The notes: generated from the sequence alone by a model not told the origin. A DNA stretch of 64,000 nucleotides from Oceanococcus sp041619555 (GCA_041619555.1 JBFKDQ010000002.1:92111-156110); one strand, 5' to 3'; counted from the first letter of the stretch, positions 34,556 to 44,207 are shown. Made by a program: numbers and translations.

Positions 34556-35716
34556 ATGTTCATTGCCCCTCAACGCTATCTGATGGGTCCCGGTCCCGCT
34601 CCGGTGGCGCCCAGCGTGCTGGAAGCTTCGGCCCAGCCCACCATCGGTCATCTTGATCCGGCGTTCGTCGAATTGATGAATACCGTGCAAGAACAGTTGC
34701 GGCAGGCTTTTCGCACCCGCAACGCCTTCAGCATGCCTTTCTCCGCACCGGCGACCGGCGCCATGGAAGCCTGTCTGATCAACGTGCTCGAGCGCGGTGA
34801 TCGGGTTCTGGTGTGCCAGAACGGTGTTTTCGGCGTGCGTCTCGCCGAAATGGCCCGTCGCTGCGGTGCCGAGGTCGATGTGCTGGAGTTTCCCTGGGGA
34901 CGGGCGGTCGATCCGCAGCGACTGGCCGATCAGCTGGCGACCCATGCGCCGTACACGCTGGTGTGCTGGGTGCAGGCCGAGACCTCGACCGGCGTGCTCA
35001 GCGACAGCAAGAGCTTGGCCGAAGTCGTGCAAACCACGGATGCCTTGACCCTGGTGGATTGTGTCACCGCCATCGGGGGCTGTCCCATCGAAGTCGATGC
35101 CTGGGGCCTGGACATGGTCTATGCCGGCAGTCAGAAATGTCTTGGTGCGCCTCCGGGCATTGCCCCGATCACGATCGGGGAAAGGGCGCTGGAGGCTTTG
35201 AACCGGCGCAAGACGCCGGTGCAGAGCTGGTTCATGGACTTCAGCCTGCTCGGCGGCTACTGGGCCGGTGCCGGCAAGCGCGCCTACCATCACACCGCGC
35301 CGGTCAATGCCATCTACGGTCTGCATGAAGCCCTGAACCTGCTGCTGGCCGAAGGCCTGGAGCAGGCTTGGTCGCGTCATCAAACGCTCAATGCGGCGCT
35401 GGTGGCCGGTCTGGCCTCGCTCGGAATCGAGCCCTTGCCGCCGGCGGATCAGCGCCTGCCGCCGCTGACCACGATCGGGATTCCGGATGGTCTGGACGAT
35501 GCCGCATTTCGCAGCTATCTGCTGCAGGAGCATGACCTGGAGATCGGTGCAGGTCTCGGCGAGTTCGCCGGCAAGGCCTGGCGCATCGGTCTGATGGGGC
35601 ATGGCTGCAACCAGGAGGCGGTCGAGCGCTGTGTTGGCGCGATCGCTGCCGGCATGCAGCATTTCGGTCAGCAGGTGGATGCGCCGGCGGCGATTGCCGC
35701 CTGCCGGGGCAACTGA
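34556..35716 (+). CDS. Class V aminotransferase (alanine/serine-glyoxylate aminotransferase family)
   Basis: 386 residues, fold type I PLP enzyme. The PLP Lys is K194 in AGSQKCLGAPPG; LVDCVTAIGG near 170 has the pyridine-binding Asp. N-terminal LMGPGPAPVAPSV and IGHLDPAF match the alanine-glyoxylate/purine catabolism (PucG) subfamily. Donor specificity is uncertain. ATG 34556 gives MFIAPQRYLMGPGP; an upstream TTG at 34538 is less likely. Confidence 0.88.
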   Translation: MFIAPQRYLMGPGPAPVAPSVLEASAQPTIGHLDPAFVELMNTVQEQLRQAFRTRNAFSMPFSAPATGAMEACLINVLERGDRVLVCQNGVFGVRLAEMARRCGAEVDVLEFPWGRAVDPQRLADQLATHAPYTLVCWVQAETSTGVLSDSKSLAEVVQTTDALTLVDCVTAIGGCPIEVDAWGLDMVYAGSQKCLGAPPGIAPITIGERALEALNRRKTPVQSWFMDFSLLGGYWAGAGKRAYHHTAPVNAIYGLHEALNLLLAEGLEQAWSRHQTLNAALVAGLASLGIEPLPPADQRLPPLTTIGIPDGLDDAAFRSYLLQEHDLEIGAGLGEFAGKAWRIGLMGHGCNQEAVERCVGAIAAGMQHFGQQVDAPAAIAACRGN

Positions 35717-35737
35717 GCGCTGCCGCAAGGCGGCCGT

Positions 35738-36154
35738 TCAGTCTAAATCCGGCAAGGCCGTACGGGTGCGGACGCAGCGGGCCTGCAGTTCCGCTGCGGG
35801 CAGGGGGGCCTGCGGGTGGGCGCCCCAGACCGGTGCGGGCCAGGCGGCATCGCCGGCAAAGCGGGCGATGTGGTGCACATGCAGCTGGGGCACCACATTG
35901 CCCAGCGCGGCGATATTGAGCTTGTCCGGGCTGAATTCCCGCTGCAAATAGTCAGCCAGCCGACGGCTTTCCAGCCAGAGCTGGGCGGTCGCGGCGAGAT
36001 CCAGTTCGTGCAGTTCACGCAGCCCCTCACGTCTTGGCACCAGAATGAACCAGGGATAGCGCGATTCATTCATCATCAGCACGCGGCAGAGCGGCCAGTC
36101 GCCAATCATGATCGTGTCGTGGTCCAGACGTGGATCGAGTTCGAAGTCGGACAT
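35738..36154 (-). CDS. HIT-family protein
   Basis: 138 residues. The histidine triad reads QLHVHHIARF near 95-100, with the N-terminal RVLMMNESRYPWFILVPRR typical of HIT hydrolases. Family members hydrolyse dinucleoside polyphosphates or nucleotide phosphoramidates. ATG 36154 follows CAGGAA. Convergent with the aminotransferase gene and divergent from ampE with 35 bases between starts. Confidence 0.88.
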   Translation of the reverse strand: MSDFELDPRLDHDTIMIGDWPLCRVLMMNESRYPWFILVPRREGLRELHELDLAATAQLWLESRRLADYLQREFSPDKLNIAALGNVVPQLHVHHIARFAGDAAWPAPVWGAHPQAPLPAAELQARCVRTRTALPDLD

Positions 36155-36189
36155 GGGGATTGATTCCTGTTTGCGGGTACACTTGCGCG

Positions 36190-37053
36190 ATGACTTTAAT
36201 CGCGATCGTACTGGCCCTGGTACTGGAGCGTGTACTGAGCTACTCGCCGAGTTGGCGGGCGCATGATCTGACCGAGCGCTGGATGCGTTGGCTGGATGGC
36301 CAGCTTGGCGTGCGCTCCTGGTCTTTGGCGCTCTATCTTCTGGGGCCGGTCTGTCTCGTGGCGCTGCTGGATCAGTGGCTGGCGCAGCAGCACGCCGGTG
36401 TGCTTTTACGGCTGCCATTGTCCCTGCTGGTGCTGCTGGCCTGCCTGGGGCCGCGAGATTTGCGCGAGCAGGTTGATGCCTATCAAAGTGCATGCAAGGC
36501 TCAGGATGCACCCCAGGCCGAAGCCCTGTTGCGCGATCTGCTGAACGGGCCGCGGCGCAATGATTCGGATGTCGAGGGGCGGTCGCCGGTTGCGGCCTGT
36601 TTTGTCCAGGGGCATGAGCGCTGGTTCGCGGTCCTGTTCTGGTTTTTTCTGCTCGGCCCGGCCGGTGCCGTGGCCTATCGCGTGTTGGCCACGGTGGCGC
36701 GTCAATTGCGCGTCGGCGGTTACGGCGAAGACAGCCTGAAACTGGCGGACTGGTTGCATGGTGCGATGGCCTGGCCCAGTGCGCGGGTCGCCGGCCTGTG
36801 CTACGCCATGGCCGGCAGTGCCGACCATGCGTTTTCGGCATGGCGCAACTGGTCGATGTCCTATCAGGGGCTGTGGATTGCCGATGCCTGGCCTTTGCTG
36901 GCGAACATCGGGCTGGCGGCGATGGCGCAGGATCCAGAAGAGCCGGGTTCGGAAATGGAATGCATGGATGCTGCTTTGCGTCTTCTGAGCCGCGCCCTGA
37001 TGCTGTTCCTGGCGATGCTGGCCTTGCTGACGATCGGTGGCTGGATGGTGTAG
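36190..37053 (+). CDS. ampE: AmpE-like inner-membrane protein
   Basis: 287 residues, similar in length to E. coli AmpE (284). Transmembrane segments lie near 2-17, 55-75, 80-95, 155-175 and 265-287. The family core HERWFAVLFWFFLLGPAGAV is near 140-160. AmpE belongs to the CobD/CbiB-like superfamily and modulates beta-lactamase signalling with AmpD in some bacteria. Here ampD is not adjacent. A cobalamin adenosyltransferase lies next door, but no cobalamin synthesis cluster is present. Confidence 0.82.
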   Translation: MTLIAIVLALVLERVLSYSPSWRAHDLTERWMRWLDGQLGVRSWSLALYLLGPVCLVALLDQWLAQQHAGVLLRLPLSLLVLLACLGPRDLREQVDAYQSACKAQDAPQAEALLRDLLNGPRRNDSDVEGRSPVAACFVQGHERWFAVLFWFFLLGPAGAVAYRVLATVARQLRVGGYGEDSLKLADWLHGAMAWPSARVAGLCYAMAGSADHAFSAWRNWSMSYQGLWIADAWPLLANIGLAAMAQDPEEPGSEMECMDAALRLLSRALMLFLAMLALLTIGGWMV

Positions 37054-37065
37054 GGCTGCTTGCGC

Positions 37066-37617
37066 TCAGGGCGTGACGGAGCGCTTCCACATGGTTTCGG
37101 TCGGGTCGTTTTCACGCGCCAGGATGCGGCAGAAAACGAACAGCAGATCGGACAGGCGATTGAGGTATTGGCCCAGTTCCGCGCGCAGGCTTTCCTCGGC
37201 GTGGGTGGCCCAAACCGCCCGTTCGGCGCGACGACAGACTGCTCTGGCCAGATGCGCGGCGGCTGCGGCGGCCGAGCCACCGGGCAGCACGAATTCCTTG
37301 AGCGCCGGCAGCGGGGCATTAAAATTCGCGATGTCGGTTTCGAGCGCGGCAATGTGCGCGGTTTCAATCAGAAGCGCTTCCGGCATCGCCAGCTCACCGC
37401 CCAGGTTGAACAGCTCCTGCTGAATTCTCTCCAGTACCGGGTCGATGTCCGCAGGCAGGGGATGGCTGCGCAAGATGCCGATGCAGCAATTCAGTTCGTC
37501 GACATCGCCAATCGCCTCGATGCGTGCGTGGAATTTTGGCAGACGACGGTTGCCGACGATGCCGGTCTGGCCGCGGTCGCCGGTGCGGGTGGTCAGCTTG
37601 CTGAGTCGATTGCCCAT
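37066..37617 (-). CDS. Cob(I)alamin adenosyltransferase (PduO/MMAB type)
   Basis: 183 residues. The PduO-family ATP motif TRTGDRGQTGIVG is at residues 10-22, and the conserved RRAERAVW near 128 and NRLSDLLFVF near 150 follow. It makes adenosylcobalamin from cob(I)alamin and ATP. Convergent with ampE (12-base gap) and divergent from ald (47 bases between starts). Confidence 0.93.
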   Translation of the reverse strand: MGNRLSKLTTRTGDRGQTGIVGNRRLPKFHARIEAIGDVDELNCCIGILRSHPLPADIDPVLERIQQELFNLGGELAMPEALLIETAHIAALETDIANFNAPLPALKEFVLPGGSAAAAAAHLARAVCRRAERAVWATHAEESLRAELGQYLNRLSDLLFVFCRILARENDPTETMWKRSVTP

Positions 37618-37629
37618 GATGCAGTCTTG

Positions 37630-37635
37630 TACAAT
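37630..37635 (+). promoter_or_regulatory. Possible -10 box of ald
   Basis: TACAAT (5/6 to TATAAT) is 30 bases before the ald ATG. No convincing -35 hexamer lies 16-18 bases upstream, so control by an activator is possible. It falls in the 47-bp divergent gap. Confidence 0.35.
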
Positions 37636-37664
37636 TCCAGTCTTGAACGGATCGGAGACTTGCC

Positions 37665-38783
37665 ATGCTGATTGGCGTGCCCAAAGAAATCAAGGTGCAT
37701 GAGTACCGTGTTGGCCTGACCCCAGGCAGCGTGCGTGAGTTTTGCCAGCATGGCCATGCGGTTCTGGTTGAAACCGGCGCCGGGCAGGCGATCGGCTTGC
37801 TGGACGAGGACTATCTGCGCGCCGGGGCGCGGATTGCCCAGGATGCGGACGAGGTGTTTGCGCAGGCCGACATGATCGTCAAGGTCAAGGAGCCCCAGCC
37901 ACAGGAATGTGCCCGTCTGCGGGAATCTCAACTGCTGTTTACTTACCTGCATCTGGCGCCGGATCCGGCGCAGACCGAGGCGCTCATGCGCAGCGGCTGT
38001 ACCGCCATTGCCTATGAGACGGTCACCGACCGGCAGGGGGGGTTGCCCCTGTTGGCGCCGATGAGCGAGGTCGCTGGGCGGATGTCGATCCAGGCCGGTG
38101 CGCACTGTCTGGAAATGAACCAGGGTGGCCGCGGCATGTTGCTGGGCGGGGTTGCCGGTGTCGCGGCCGCCGATGTGGTCATCATCGGTGGCGGGGTGGT
38201 CGGCACCAATGCGGCGCGGATGGCGATGGGCATGGAAGCGCGCGTGACCGTGCTGGATCGCAGCTTGCGGCGCCTCAACGAACTGGACATGCAGTTCGGC
38301 CCGACGCTGAACACCATTTATTCCACCACGGACGCGATCGAAAAATATGTGCTCGGGGCCGATCTGGTGGTCGGTGCGGTGCTGTTGCCGGGGGCCGCCG
38401 CGCCCAAGCTGGTGACGCGTGAACTGATCGGCGCCATGCGCCCGGGATCCGTGCTGGTGGATGTGGCCATCGATCAGGGTGGATGTTTCGAGACCTCCCG
38501 GCCGACGACCCACGCCGAGCCCACCTACCAGGTCGACGGCATCGTGCATTACTGTGTGGCCAATATGCCCGGAGCCGTGGCCCGGACCTCGACCTTTGCA
38601 CTGAACAACGCCACCTTGCCGTTCGCCCTGGCGCTGGCCAACAAGGGCTGGCGTCAGGCACTGCGTGATGATGCACACCTCAAGGCGGGGCTGAGCGTGC
38701 ATGCCGGGCGGGTTACCTGTGCCGCAGTCGCCGATGCGCTTGGCCACCCGATGCTGGAGCCGGACGCCGCCCTCGAAGTCTGA
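37665..38783 (+). CDS. ald: Alanine dehydrogenase
   Basis: 372 residues. NAD-dependent deamination of L-alanine to pyruvate. N-terminal IGVPKEIKVHEYRVGLTP has the substrate Arg/Lys, KVKEPQPQE is near 75, and the NAD motif IIGGGVVGTNAARM near 172 and IDQGGCFETSRPTTH near 270 match the family. ATG 37665 follows GGATCGGAGAC. Length is typical (370-374). Confidence 0.95.
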   Translation: MLIGVPKEIKVHEYRVGLTPGSVREFCQHGHAVLVETGAGQAIGLLDEDYLRAGARIAQDADEVFAQADMIVKVKEPQPQECARLRESQLLFTYLHLAPDPAQTEALMRSGCTAIAYETVTDRQGGLPLLAPMSEVAGRMSIQAGAHCLEMNQGGRGMLLGGVAGVAAADVVIIGGGVVGTNAARMAMGMEARVTVLDRSLRRLNELDMQFGPTLNTIYSTTDAIEKYVLGADLVVGAVLLPGAAAPKLVTRELIGAMRPGSVLVDVAIDQGGCFETSRPTTHAEPTYQVDGIVHYCVANMPGAVARTSTFALNNATLPFALALANKGWRQALRDDAHLKAGLSVHAGRVTCAAVADALGHPMLEPDAALEV

Positions 38784-38819
38784 TGCCGACGTCATCAGGG
38801 CAGGTGGTTGCCGCGTCTG

Positions 38820-38845
38820 ATCGGGCCGGCCTGGCCGATTTTTGC
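38820..38845 (+). terminator. Probable terminator of ald
   Basis: ATCGGGCC and GGCCGAT can pair with one bulged G around a 5-base loop, followed by TTTTTG. It lies 36 bases after the ald stop. Confidence 0.45.
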
Positions 38846-38894
38846 TAGATTGGTCAGACTTTCGCCACCGTGAGGGGAGTCAGGAGACTTCACC

Positions 38895-40709
38895 ATGCCG
38901 AAATCCAAATTCGTCGTGACTGCCATGCTCTGGTGGCTGTGCATGATTCCCGCCCTGGCGCAGGAATTTCCACGGCCGCCGGAACTGGAGCCCGTGGTGC
39001 AGTTCTGGCGCGATGTTTTCGTCAGATATTCCGAGCATGAACTCGTACTGCATGATCGGCACAACACCTCGGTCATCTACAAGGTCATCGATTTCAGCGA
39101 TGTCGTGCCCTTGCTGGATGAGGAAGAGTTGTGGCTGCACAAGAAGAAGATCGAGACGGAGCAGAAGCAGCTGCTGCGCGAGCAGTTGCTAAATCTGGCC
39201 GGGGCCACCGCGGATCAGGCGCTGCCGGACGATCTGCTGCAGCTGCGGGCCAGAATTGAGGCGCAGGGCGGGCTGAGCGCCGATCAACTGACCGCCGCCG
39301 CGGACAATTTGCGCGGGCAGCGGGGGCTGCAGGAAAAGACCATCGCGGCCCTGATGCGTTCCGGACGCTACCTGAACCACATGGAAGATGTCTTTTCCCG
39401 CGCCGGCTTGCCGATCCTGCTGACCCGCCTGCCGTTGGTGGAGTCGAGTTTCAACAATGCGGCCTACTCGAAGACTGGCGCCGCCGGTGTCTGGCAATTC
39501 ATGCCAGGGACGGCACGCATGTACATGAATTACGACGAAATTGGCGATGAGCGGCGCGACCCCTGGCGTTCCACCGAGGCGGCCGCGCAACATCTGCGTG
39601 ATGATTTTGACCTGCTGCAGGACTGGCCTCTGGCGGTGACTGCCTACAACTACGGACGCAATGGCATCGCCCGGGCGCTGGCCGAAATCGATGGGCGCAG
39701 CCTGGTGGATCTCATCGAAAGATACGAGCATCCGCGCTGGGGGTTCGCGGCGAAGAACTTCTATGCCGAATTTCTCGCCGCGATCGATGTGGAGCAGAAC
39801 GCATTGAGCTATTTCGGGCCGATCCGGCGCGATGATCCGGAGCAGTTCGAGGAAATCCGGACCCAGCACTTTGTGTATTACCACACCTTGCAGCGCATCT
39901 CCGGCGAGCCGCCGGAACGTTTTGCCGAACTGAATCCCAGCTTTTCGATGGCGGTACAGCGCGGTGAGCTTTACGTGCCGCCCGGGCGTCGCATCCGGGT
40001 GCCGGTCAGCAAGGCCAGGGTTTTCCGGCTGGCCCATGCCGGCTTGGAAGGCAAGGAAATTTTTGCGCGGCAGAAAGAGCATTTCCGCACCCATACGGTG
40101 CGCGCTGGCGATACCCTGAGCGAAATTGCGGAACGCTACAAAGTCCCGGTCAGCGGCATCCGGCGTAGCAATGGCCTGGGTGGCCGCGACCTGATTCGTA
40201 TTGGTCAGCGCCTGAAGTTGCCGATCGCTGGCGAGCGCAAGGCACCGGCCATCCATGTCGTGCGCGCGGGTGAGACCCTGGGGGTCATTGCACGGCGTTA
40301 CGGGGTCAGCGTCAGCGCCCTGCAGGAACAAAATGGCATCAGTCGGCCGGAGATGCTGCAAGCCGGCAAGCGGCTGAAAATTGATGCCTGGCCGAGACGG
40401 CACGCGCTGTTTCATCAGGTCCGCAGAGGTGAAACCCTGGCTTCGATCGCGCGGCGTTACGGGGTGTCGATTCGCAGCCTCAAGGACCTGAACGGCATTT
40501 CCCGGCCGGAAAGCCTGCAGGCGGGTAAGCGGCTGAAAATCAGGGGGGCGCCGTCGATCGCCACGTTTCACGTGATCGAGTCCGGCCAGACCTTGGCCGG
40601 GATCGCGCGACGTTACGGTCTGTCCATTCAGGAAATCGCTTCGGCCAATGATCTCAAGGACGTCAATCGCGTCCGGGTCGGCCAGCGCCTGCGCCTGCCA
40701 GGGGGCTGA
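38895..40709 (+). CDS. mltD: Membrane-bound lytic murein transglycosylase D with four LysM domains
   Basis: 604 residues. Signal peptide 1-22 (cleavage after ALA), with no lipobox Cys. A helical N-terminal region precedes the SLT domain (about 160-290): catalytic Glu183 in LPLVESSFNN, then GAAGVWQFMPGTARMYM and AVTAYNYGRNGI. LysM domains begin near residues 400, 454, 507 and 559 (HTVRAGDTLSEIAERY type). It cleaves glycan strands to anhydromuropeptides. ATG 38895 follows GTCAGGAGA. E. coli MltD has two LysM domains. Confidence 0.93.
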   Translation: MPKSKFVVTAMLWWLCMIPALAQEFPRPPELEPVVQFWRDVFVRYSEHELVLHDRHNTSVIYKVIDFSDVVPLLDEEELWLHKKKIETEQKQLLREQLLNLAGATADQALPDDLLQLRARIEAQGGLSADQLTAAADNLRGQRGLQEKTIAALMRSGRYLNHMEDVFSRAGLPILLTRLPLVESSFNNAAYSKTGAAGVWQFMPGTARMYMNYDEIGDERRDPWRSTEAAAQHLRDDFDLLQDWPLAVTAYNYGRNGIARALAEIDGRSLVDLIERYEHPRWGFAAKNFYAEFLAAIDVEQNALSYFGPIRRDDPEQFEEIRTQHFVYYHTLQRISGEPPERFAELNPSFSMAVQRGELYVPPGRRIRVPVSKARVFRLAHAGLEGKEIFARQKEHFRTHTVRAGDTLSEIAERYKVPVSGIRRSNGLGGRDLIRIGQRLKLPIAGERKAPAIHVVRAGETLGVIARRYGVSVSALQEQNGISRPEMLQAGKRLKIDAWPRRHALFHQVRRGETLASIARRYGVSIRSLKDLNGISRPESLQAGKRLKIRGAPSIATFHVIESGQTLAGIARRYGLSIQEIASANDLKDVNRVRVGQRLRLPGG

Positions 40710-40773
40710 GTCTTCTTTCTAAAGCCCGGCTTCCGTGCTATTTTGTCGCGTTGCAACATAATCATGGACAGGC

Positions 40774-42267
40774 ATGCGCAAAGACAAGAGCTTGCAACTG
40801 GAGCTTGAGCAGGCGCCGGATTATCGGACCTGGCGCGCCATCGCGCTCGAACTGGATGAGCTGGAAGGCAAGGCACAGTGGCGTGCCGAAGATGAAACGC
40901 GCGACTACGACTATCGGCTGATCCGTCGACGGCTGAACGAGTTGCGGGTGCTGCGCGAAGAGCAACGGGTGCGCGAGCTGGTATTTGCCCTGCACGAGGG
41001 GCTGCATGGCAATCTGGCGAACATCGCCAATCCCAAGCTGTACACCTATTGCCGCGTCGGCACCAAACTGCTGCTGGAAGCGTATCTGCACGAGGTTGCG
41101 ATCTGCCTCAACTATTTGTGTGATAACGATTTCCAGGATTTTCCCCTGGAAGAAAAAATCCTGTTTTTCAAACGCACCGGTTCCAGTTTTGGTCGCTCCG
41201 CGCTGATGCTTTCCGGTGGTGCCACGCTGGGCATGTTCCATCTGGGCGTGATCAAGGCTCTGTGGTCAGAAGGCGTGCTGCCGCGAGTGTTGTCCGGTTC
41301 GAGCGCGGGCTCGATCATTGCCGGCGCGATCGGGGTGAGGACGGATGCGGAACTGGCCGAGGCTTTCGAGCCGAACTCGCTCTATCTCGACGCCTTTCGC
41401 CTTTTCGACCTGCGCGAGGCAATGCGCAATCGCTCGCTGATGGATCAGTCGCAGCTGGAGCGCTGTCTGGCCGAGAACATGGGGGACTACACCTTCGAGG
41501 AGGCCTTTGAGCGGACGCGGCGGATTGTCGGCATCACGGTCTCGCCGATCGAGCCGCATCAGCAGGGCCGTCTGTTGAACTACCTGACCGCCCCGAATGT
41601 GCTGCTCAAGCAGGCGTCCCTGGCATCCTGTGCGGTGCCCGGCGTATTCCCTCCGGTGATGCTGCAGGCCAAGAGCTATGCCGGCGAAGTGGTGGGCTAC
41701 ATGCCCAGCAAGAAGTGGCAGGATGGCACCCTGCGCAGTGACTTGCCGATGCTGCGTCTGGCGCGCATGCACAACGTGAATCACTACCTGGTCAGCCAGA
41801 CCAATCCACATGTGGTGCCGTTCATGCGGGATGATCGCGAGCGGCACTCCGCGGGTCTGTCCTCCCTGATGCGTGAACTGATGCGCAGCAGCTACGGGGT
41901 CTACAGCAAGCACATCGTTGAAACCGCGAAGCACCGGATGGATCCGGAGGGCTGGTGGCGGGTGGCGGAGAAGGTTCTGGCCCTGACCAATCAGCGTTTC
42001 TCCGGCGACATCAATATCTTTCCCTCGCAGACACCAAAGAAACTGATGCGGATGTTTTCCAGTCCGAGCGAGGAAGACATGCGCCATTTCATCCGTTCCG
42101 GCGAGCGTCGCACCTGGCCGCAAATCGAGCGGATTCGCAATTCAACGGTGATTTCGCGGGCGTTCGAGGACTGTCTGCAGAAGATGAAAGATCGTGGCGA
42201 CATGCGCTATGCACGGGAGCAGGGCAGTCGTGTGATAAATTTGCGCCGTTCCCTATCCAGAGCATAA
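40774..42267 (+). CDS. Patatin-like phospholipase with DUF3336 N-terminus
   Basis: 497 residues. N-terminal DUF3336 (about 15-140) is followed by a patatin domain: anion-hole GGATLGMFHLG near 148, nucleophile Ser177 in GSSAG, and catalytic Asp317 in QDGTLRSDLP. The architecture matches the fungal TGL3/4/5 lipases and bacterial relatives. Probably membrane-associated acyl hydrolase; the lipid substrate is unknown. Three bases before the DUF6524 gene, so likely cotranscribed. Confidence 0.88.
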   Translation: MRKDKSLQLELEQAPDYRTWRAIALELDELEGKAQWRAEDETRDYDYRLIRRRLNELRVLREEQRVRELVFALHEGLHGNLANIANPKLYTYCRVGTKLLLEAYLHEVAICLNYLCDNDFQDFPLEEKILFFKRTGSSFGRSALMLSGGATLGMFHLGVIKALWSEGVLPRVLSGSSAGSIIAGAIGVRTDAELAEAFEPNSLYLDAFRLFDLREAMRNRSLMDQSQLERCLAENMGDYTFEEAFERTRRIVGITVSPIEPHQQGRLLNYLTAPNVLLKQASLASCAVPGVFPPVMLQAKSYAGEVVGYMPSKKWQDGTLRSDLPMLRLARMHNVNHYLVSQTNPHVVPFMRDDRERHSAGLSSLMRELMRSSYGVYSKHIVETAKHRMDPEGWWRVAEKVLALTNQRFSGDINIFPSQTPKKLMRMFSSPSEEDMRHFIRSGERRTWPQIERIRNSTVISRAFEDCLQKMKDRGDMRYAREQGSRVINLRRSLSRA

Positions 42268-42270
42268 GCC

Positions 42271-42690
42271 ATGGCCGCGTCGACATTTGGCTGGAGCAGT
42301 TTCGGGCTGCGCTTTCTCTTTGCCCTGATCCTCGTCGGGGTGAGCTACAACCCCGAAGGCTGGTCCTATGTACATTGGGCCCTGACCGAATGGTCAAGCT
42401 TCAATGCGCTCAAGGCCCTGGTTGGCCTGCTGCTGCTGGCGGCCTGGACCATCTATCTGCGGGCCACCCTGCGCTCTCTTGGCCCCATCGGTCTGACGCT
42501 GACCATTGCCTTGTTTGCCTGTCTGATCTGGGTTCTGGTCGATTTCCAGCTGCTTGATGTCGGTTCCGCCCGCGCGGTGACCTATGCTGCGATGTTCGTG
42601 GTGGTCTGCGTGATGGCCATCGGCATCAGCTGGTCCCATGTCCGCCGGCGCCTGAGTGGTCAGGTTGACGCGGACGATGTCGATGAATAA
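42271..42690 (+). CDS. Small four-helix membrane protein (DUF6524-like)
   Basis: 139 residues with four hydrophobic segments (about 10-28, 45-62, 70-90, 100-120). N-terminal GLRFLFALILVGVSYNPEG and YVHWAL fit DUF6524, recalled rather than searched. The C-terminus is acidic (DADDVDE). No function is known. It follows the patatin gene closely and precedes rsmG by 30 bases. Confidence 0.68.
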   Translation: MAASTFGWSSFGLRFLFALILVGVSYNPEGWSYVHWALTEWSSFNALKALVGLLLLAAWTIYLRATLRSLGPIGLTLTIALFACLIWVLVDFQLLDVGSARAVTYAAMFVVVCVMAIGISWSHVRRRLSGQVDADDVDE

Positions 42691-42720
42691 GGGGCTTGCA
42701 GGTCGGTTTGCACGCAAAGT

Positions 42721-43374
42721 TTGCGGCAGTGGATTGCCTTGATTGCGCTGAAGGAGCGTCTGCTGTCAGGTGCTGCAGCGCTGGATCTGGAACTGGACGC
42801 GGGGGTTGTTGAACGCCTGCTGACCTATGTCGATGAATTGCTGAATTGGAATCGGCGCATCAATCTGACGGCGATCACGGATCCGCATGAGGTCATGGTG
42901 CAGCATATCCTGGACAGCCTGTCGATCCTGCCCTGGCTTGAATCCGGTCACCTGCTCGATGTGGGCAGCGGTGGTGGCCTGCCCGGCTTGCCGCTGGCGG
43001 TGGTCAGGCCCGATCTGCGGGTAACGAGCATCGACAGTCGGAACAAGAAGATCTCGTTTCAGCGGCACGCGGCCAGGGCCCTGGGGCTGGGGAATTTTGC
43101 CGCGGTCTGCGCGCGAGTGGAACAATGGCAGCCGGCGGAGCCGTTTGCGCAGATCGTCAGCCGCGCATTTTCGTCCCTGACGCGATTCGCGCAGCTTGCC
43201 GGGCCGCATCTGGCGTCCGGCGGTCACCTGCTGGCCATGAAGGGGCGGGTGCCGCAGGAGGAGTTGGCGGAAGTGTCCGCGGACTGGGAGGTGGTTAGAA
43301 TGCCGCGGCTGAGCGTGCCCGGACTGGCCGCCGAGCGGCATCTGATCGTGCTCGGGCGGCTTCGGGCCGAATGA
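42721..43374 (+). CDS. rsmG: 16S rRNA (guanine527-N7)-methyltransferase RsmG
   Basis: 217 residues. SAM motif LLDVGSGGGLPGLPLAV near 78-95; NWNRRINLTAI and VQHILDSLSI near 42-65 are family hallmarks. It methylates G527, a streptomycin-related site. TTG 42721 is the first codon in frame; TTG 42739 would shorten it by six residues. Usually preceded by mnmG, which is absent here. Confidence 0.9.
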   Translation: MRQWIALIALKERLLSGAAALDLELDAGVVERLLTYVDELLNWNRRINLTAITDPHEVMVQHILDSLSILPWLESGHLLDVGSGGGLPGLPLAVVRPDLRVTSIDSRNKKISFQRHAARALGLGNFAAVCARVEQWQPAEPFAQIVSRAFSSLTRFAQLAGPHLASGGHLLAMKGRVPQEELAEVSADWEVVRMPRLSVPGLAAERHLIVLGRLRAE

Positions 43375-43416
43375 TTTTTCACGCCCCGACCGGGGTTGTT
43401 GTACAGGAAACAGAAA

Positions 43417-44187
43417 GTGGCAAAAGTTCTCGCGATAGCCAATCAGAAGGGTGGAGTCGGTAAGACCACCACCAGCGTCAACCTGGCCGCTTCCCTCGGG
43501 GCGACCAAGCGCCGCGTCCTGCTGATTGACCTGGATGCCCAGGGCAATGCGACCATGGGCGTGGGGGTGGACAAGGGCGCGTTGGAATACTCCGGCTGCG
43601 ACGTGCTGCTTGGCGACTGCACGCTGGCCGACGCGCGGGTGCGCTGTCCGGATTTCAAGCTTGATCTTCTGCCGGCCAATGAAGACATGACGGCGGCCGA
43701 TGTCGGCCTGCAGGATGCCGAACAGGGGCAACTGAGCCTGAAAAAGGCCCTCGCGCCGGTGATCGATGAGTATGACTACATCCTGATCGACTGCCCGCCC
43801 AGTCTCTCCATGCTGACCGTCAATGCGCTGGTGGCGGCAACCGGCGTGCTGGTGCCGATGCAGTGCGAATACTACGCACTGGAAGGGATTTCGGCCCTGA
43901 TGTCGACGGTGGGGCAGATTCGCAAGAGCATCAACCCCGGGCTGGAAGTGGAGGGTATCTTGCGCACCATGTTCGACCCTCGAAACAATCTCGCCAACCT
44001 CGTTTCGGACGAACTGATCGCGCATTTCGGCGACAAGGTTTTCAATACCGTGGTGCCGCGCAACGTCCGCCTGGCGGAAGCGCCGAGTTACGGTCAGCCC
44101 GTAATGGCCTATGATGCCCGGTCAACAGGCGCAATTGCCTACTTCGCCCTGGCCGGAGAAATGCTGGGGAAGAAGCCATCCAAGTGA
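43417..44187 (+). CDS. parA: Chromosome-partitioning ATPase ParA (Soj)
   Basis: 256 residues. Deviant Walker A KGGVGKTTTSVNLA near 10-22, Walker B-like DYILIDCPPSLSML near 115-128 and PRNVRLAEAPSYGQP near 215-230 are all present. It moves ParB-parS complexes by a nonspecific DNA-bound gradient. GTG 43417 with AGGAAACAG upstream fits the family start (MAKVLAIANQKGG); the TTG upstream adds non-conserved residues. ParB follows at 20 bases. Confidence 0.95.
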   Translation: MAKVLAIANQKGGVGKTTTSVNLAASLGATKRRVLLIDLDAQGNATMGVGVDKGALEYSGCDVLLGDCTLADARVRCPDFKLDLLPANEDMTAADVGLQDAEQGQLSLKKALAPVIDEYDYILIDCPPSLSMLTVNALVAATGVLVPMQCEYYALEGISALMSTVGQIRKSINPGLEVEGILRTMFDPRNNLANLVSDELIAHFGDKVFNTVVPRNVRLAEAPSYGQPVMAYDARSTGAIAYFALAGEMLGKKPSK

Positions 44188-44207
44188 AGAGAAGGGATTA
44201 AGCGGAC

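Noticed and set aside
35738..37090. A 450-codon minus-strand frame that includes the HIT gene
   Set aside because: Only its last 138 codons match a family (HIT); the rest is antisense to ampE and has low-complexity Pro/Ala/Arg sequence.
36190..37617. A cobalamin gene cluster suggested by AmpE (CobD/CbiB-like) beside an adenosyltransferase
   Set aside because: AmpE length and core match AmpE itself, the genes are convergent, and no other cobalamin genes are nearby.
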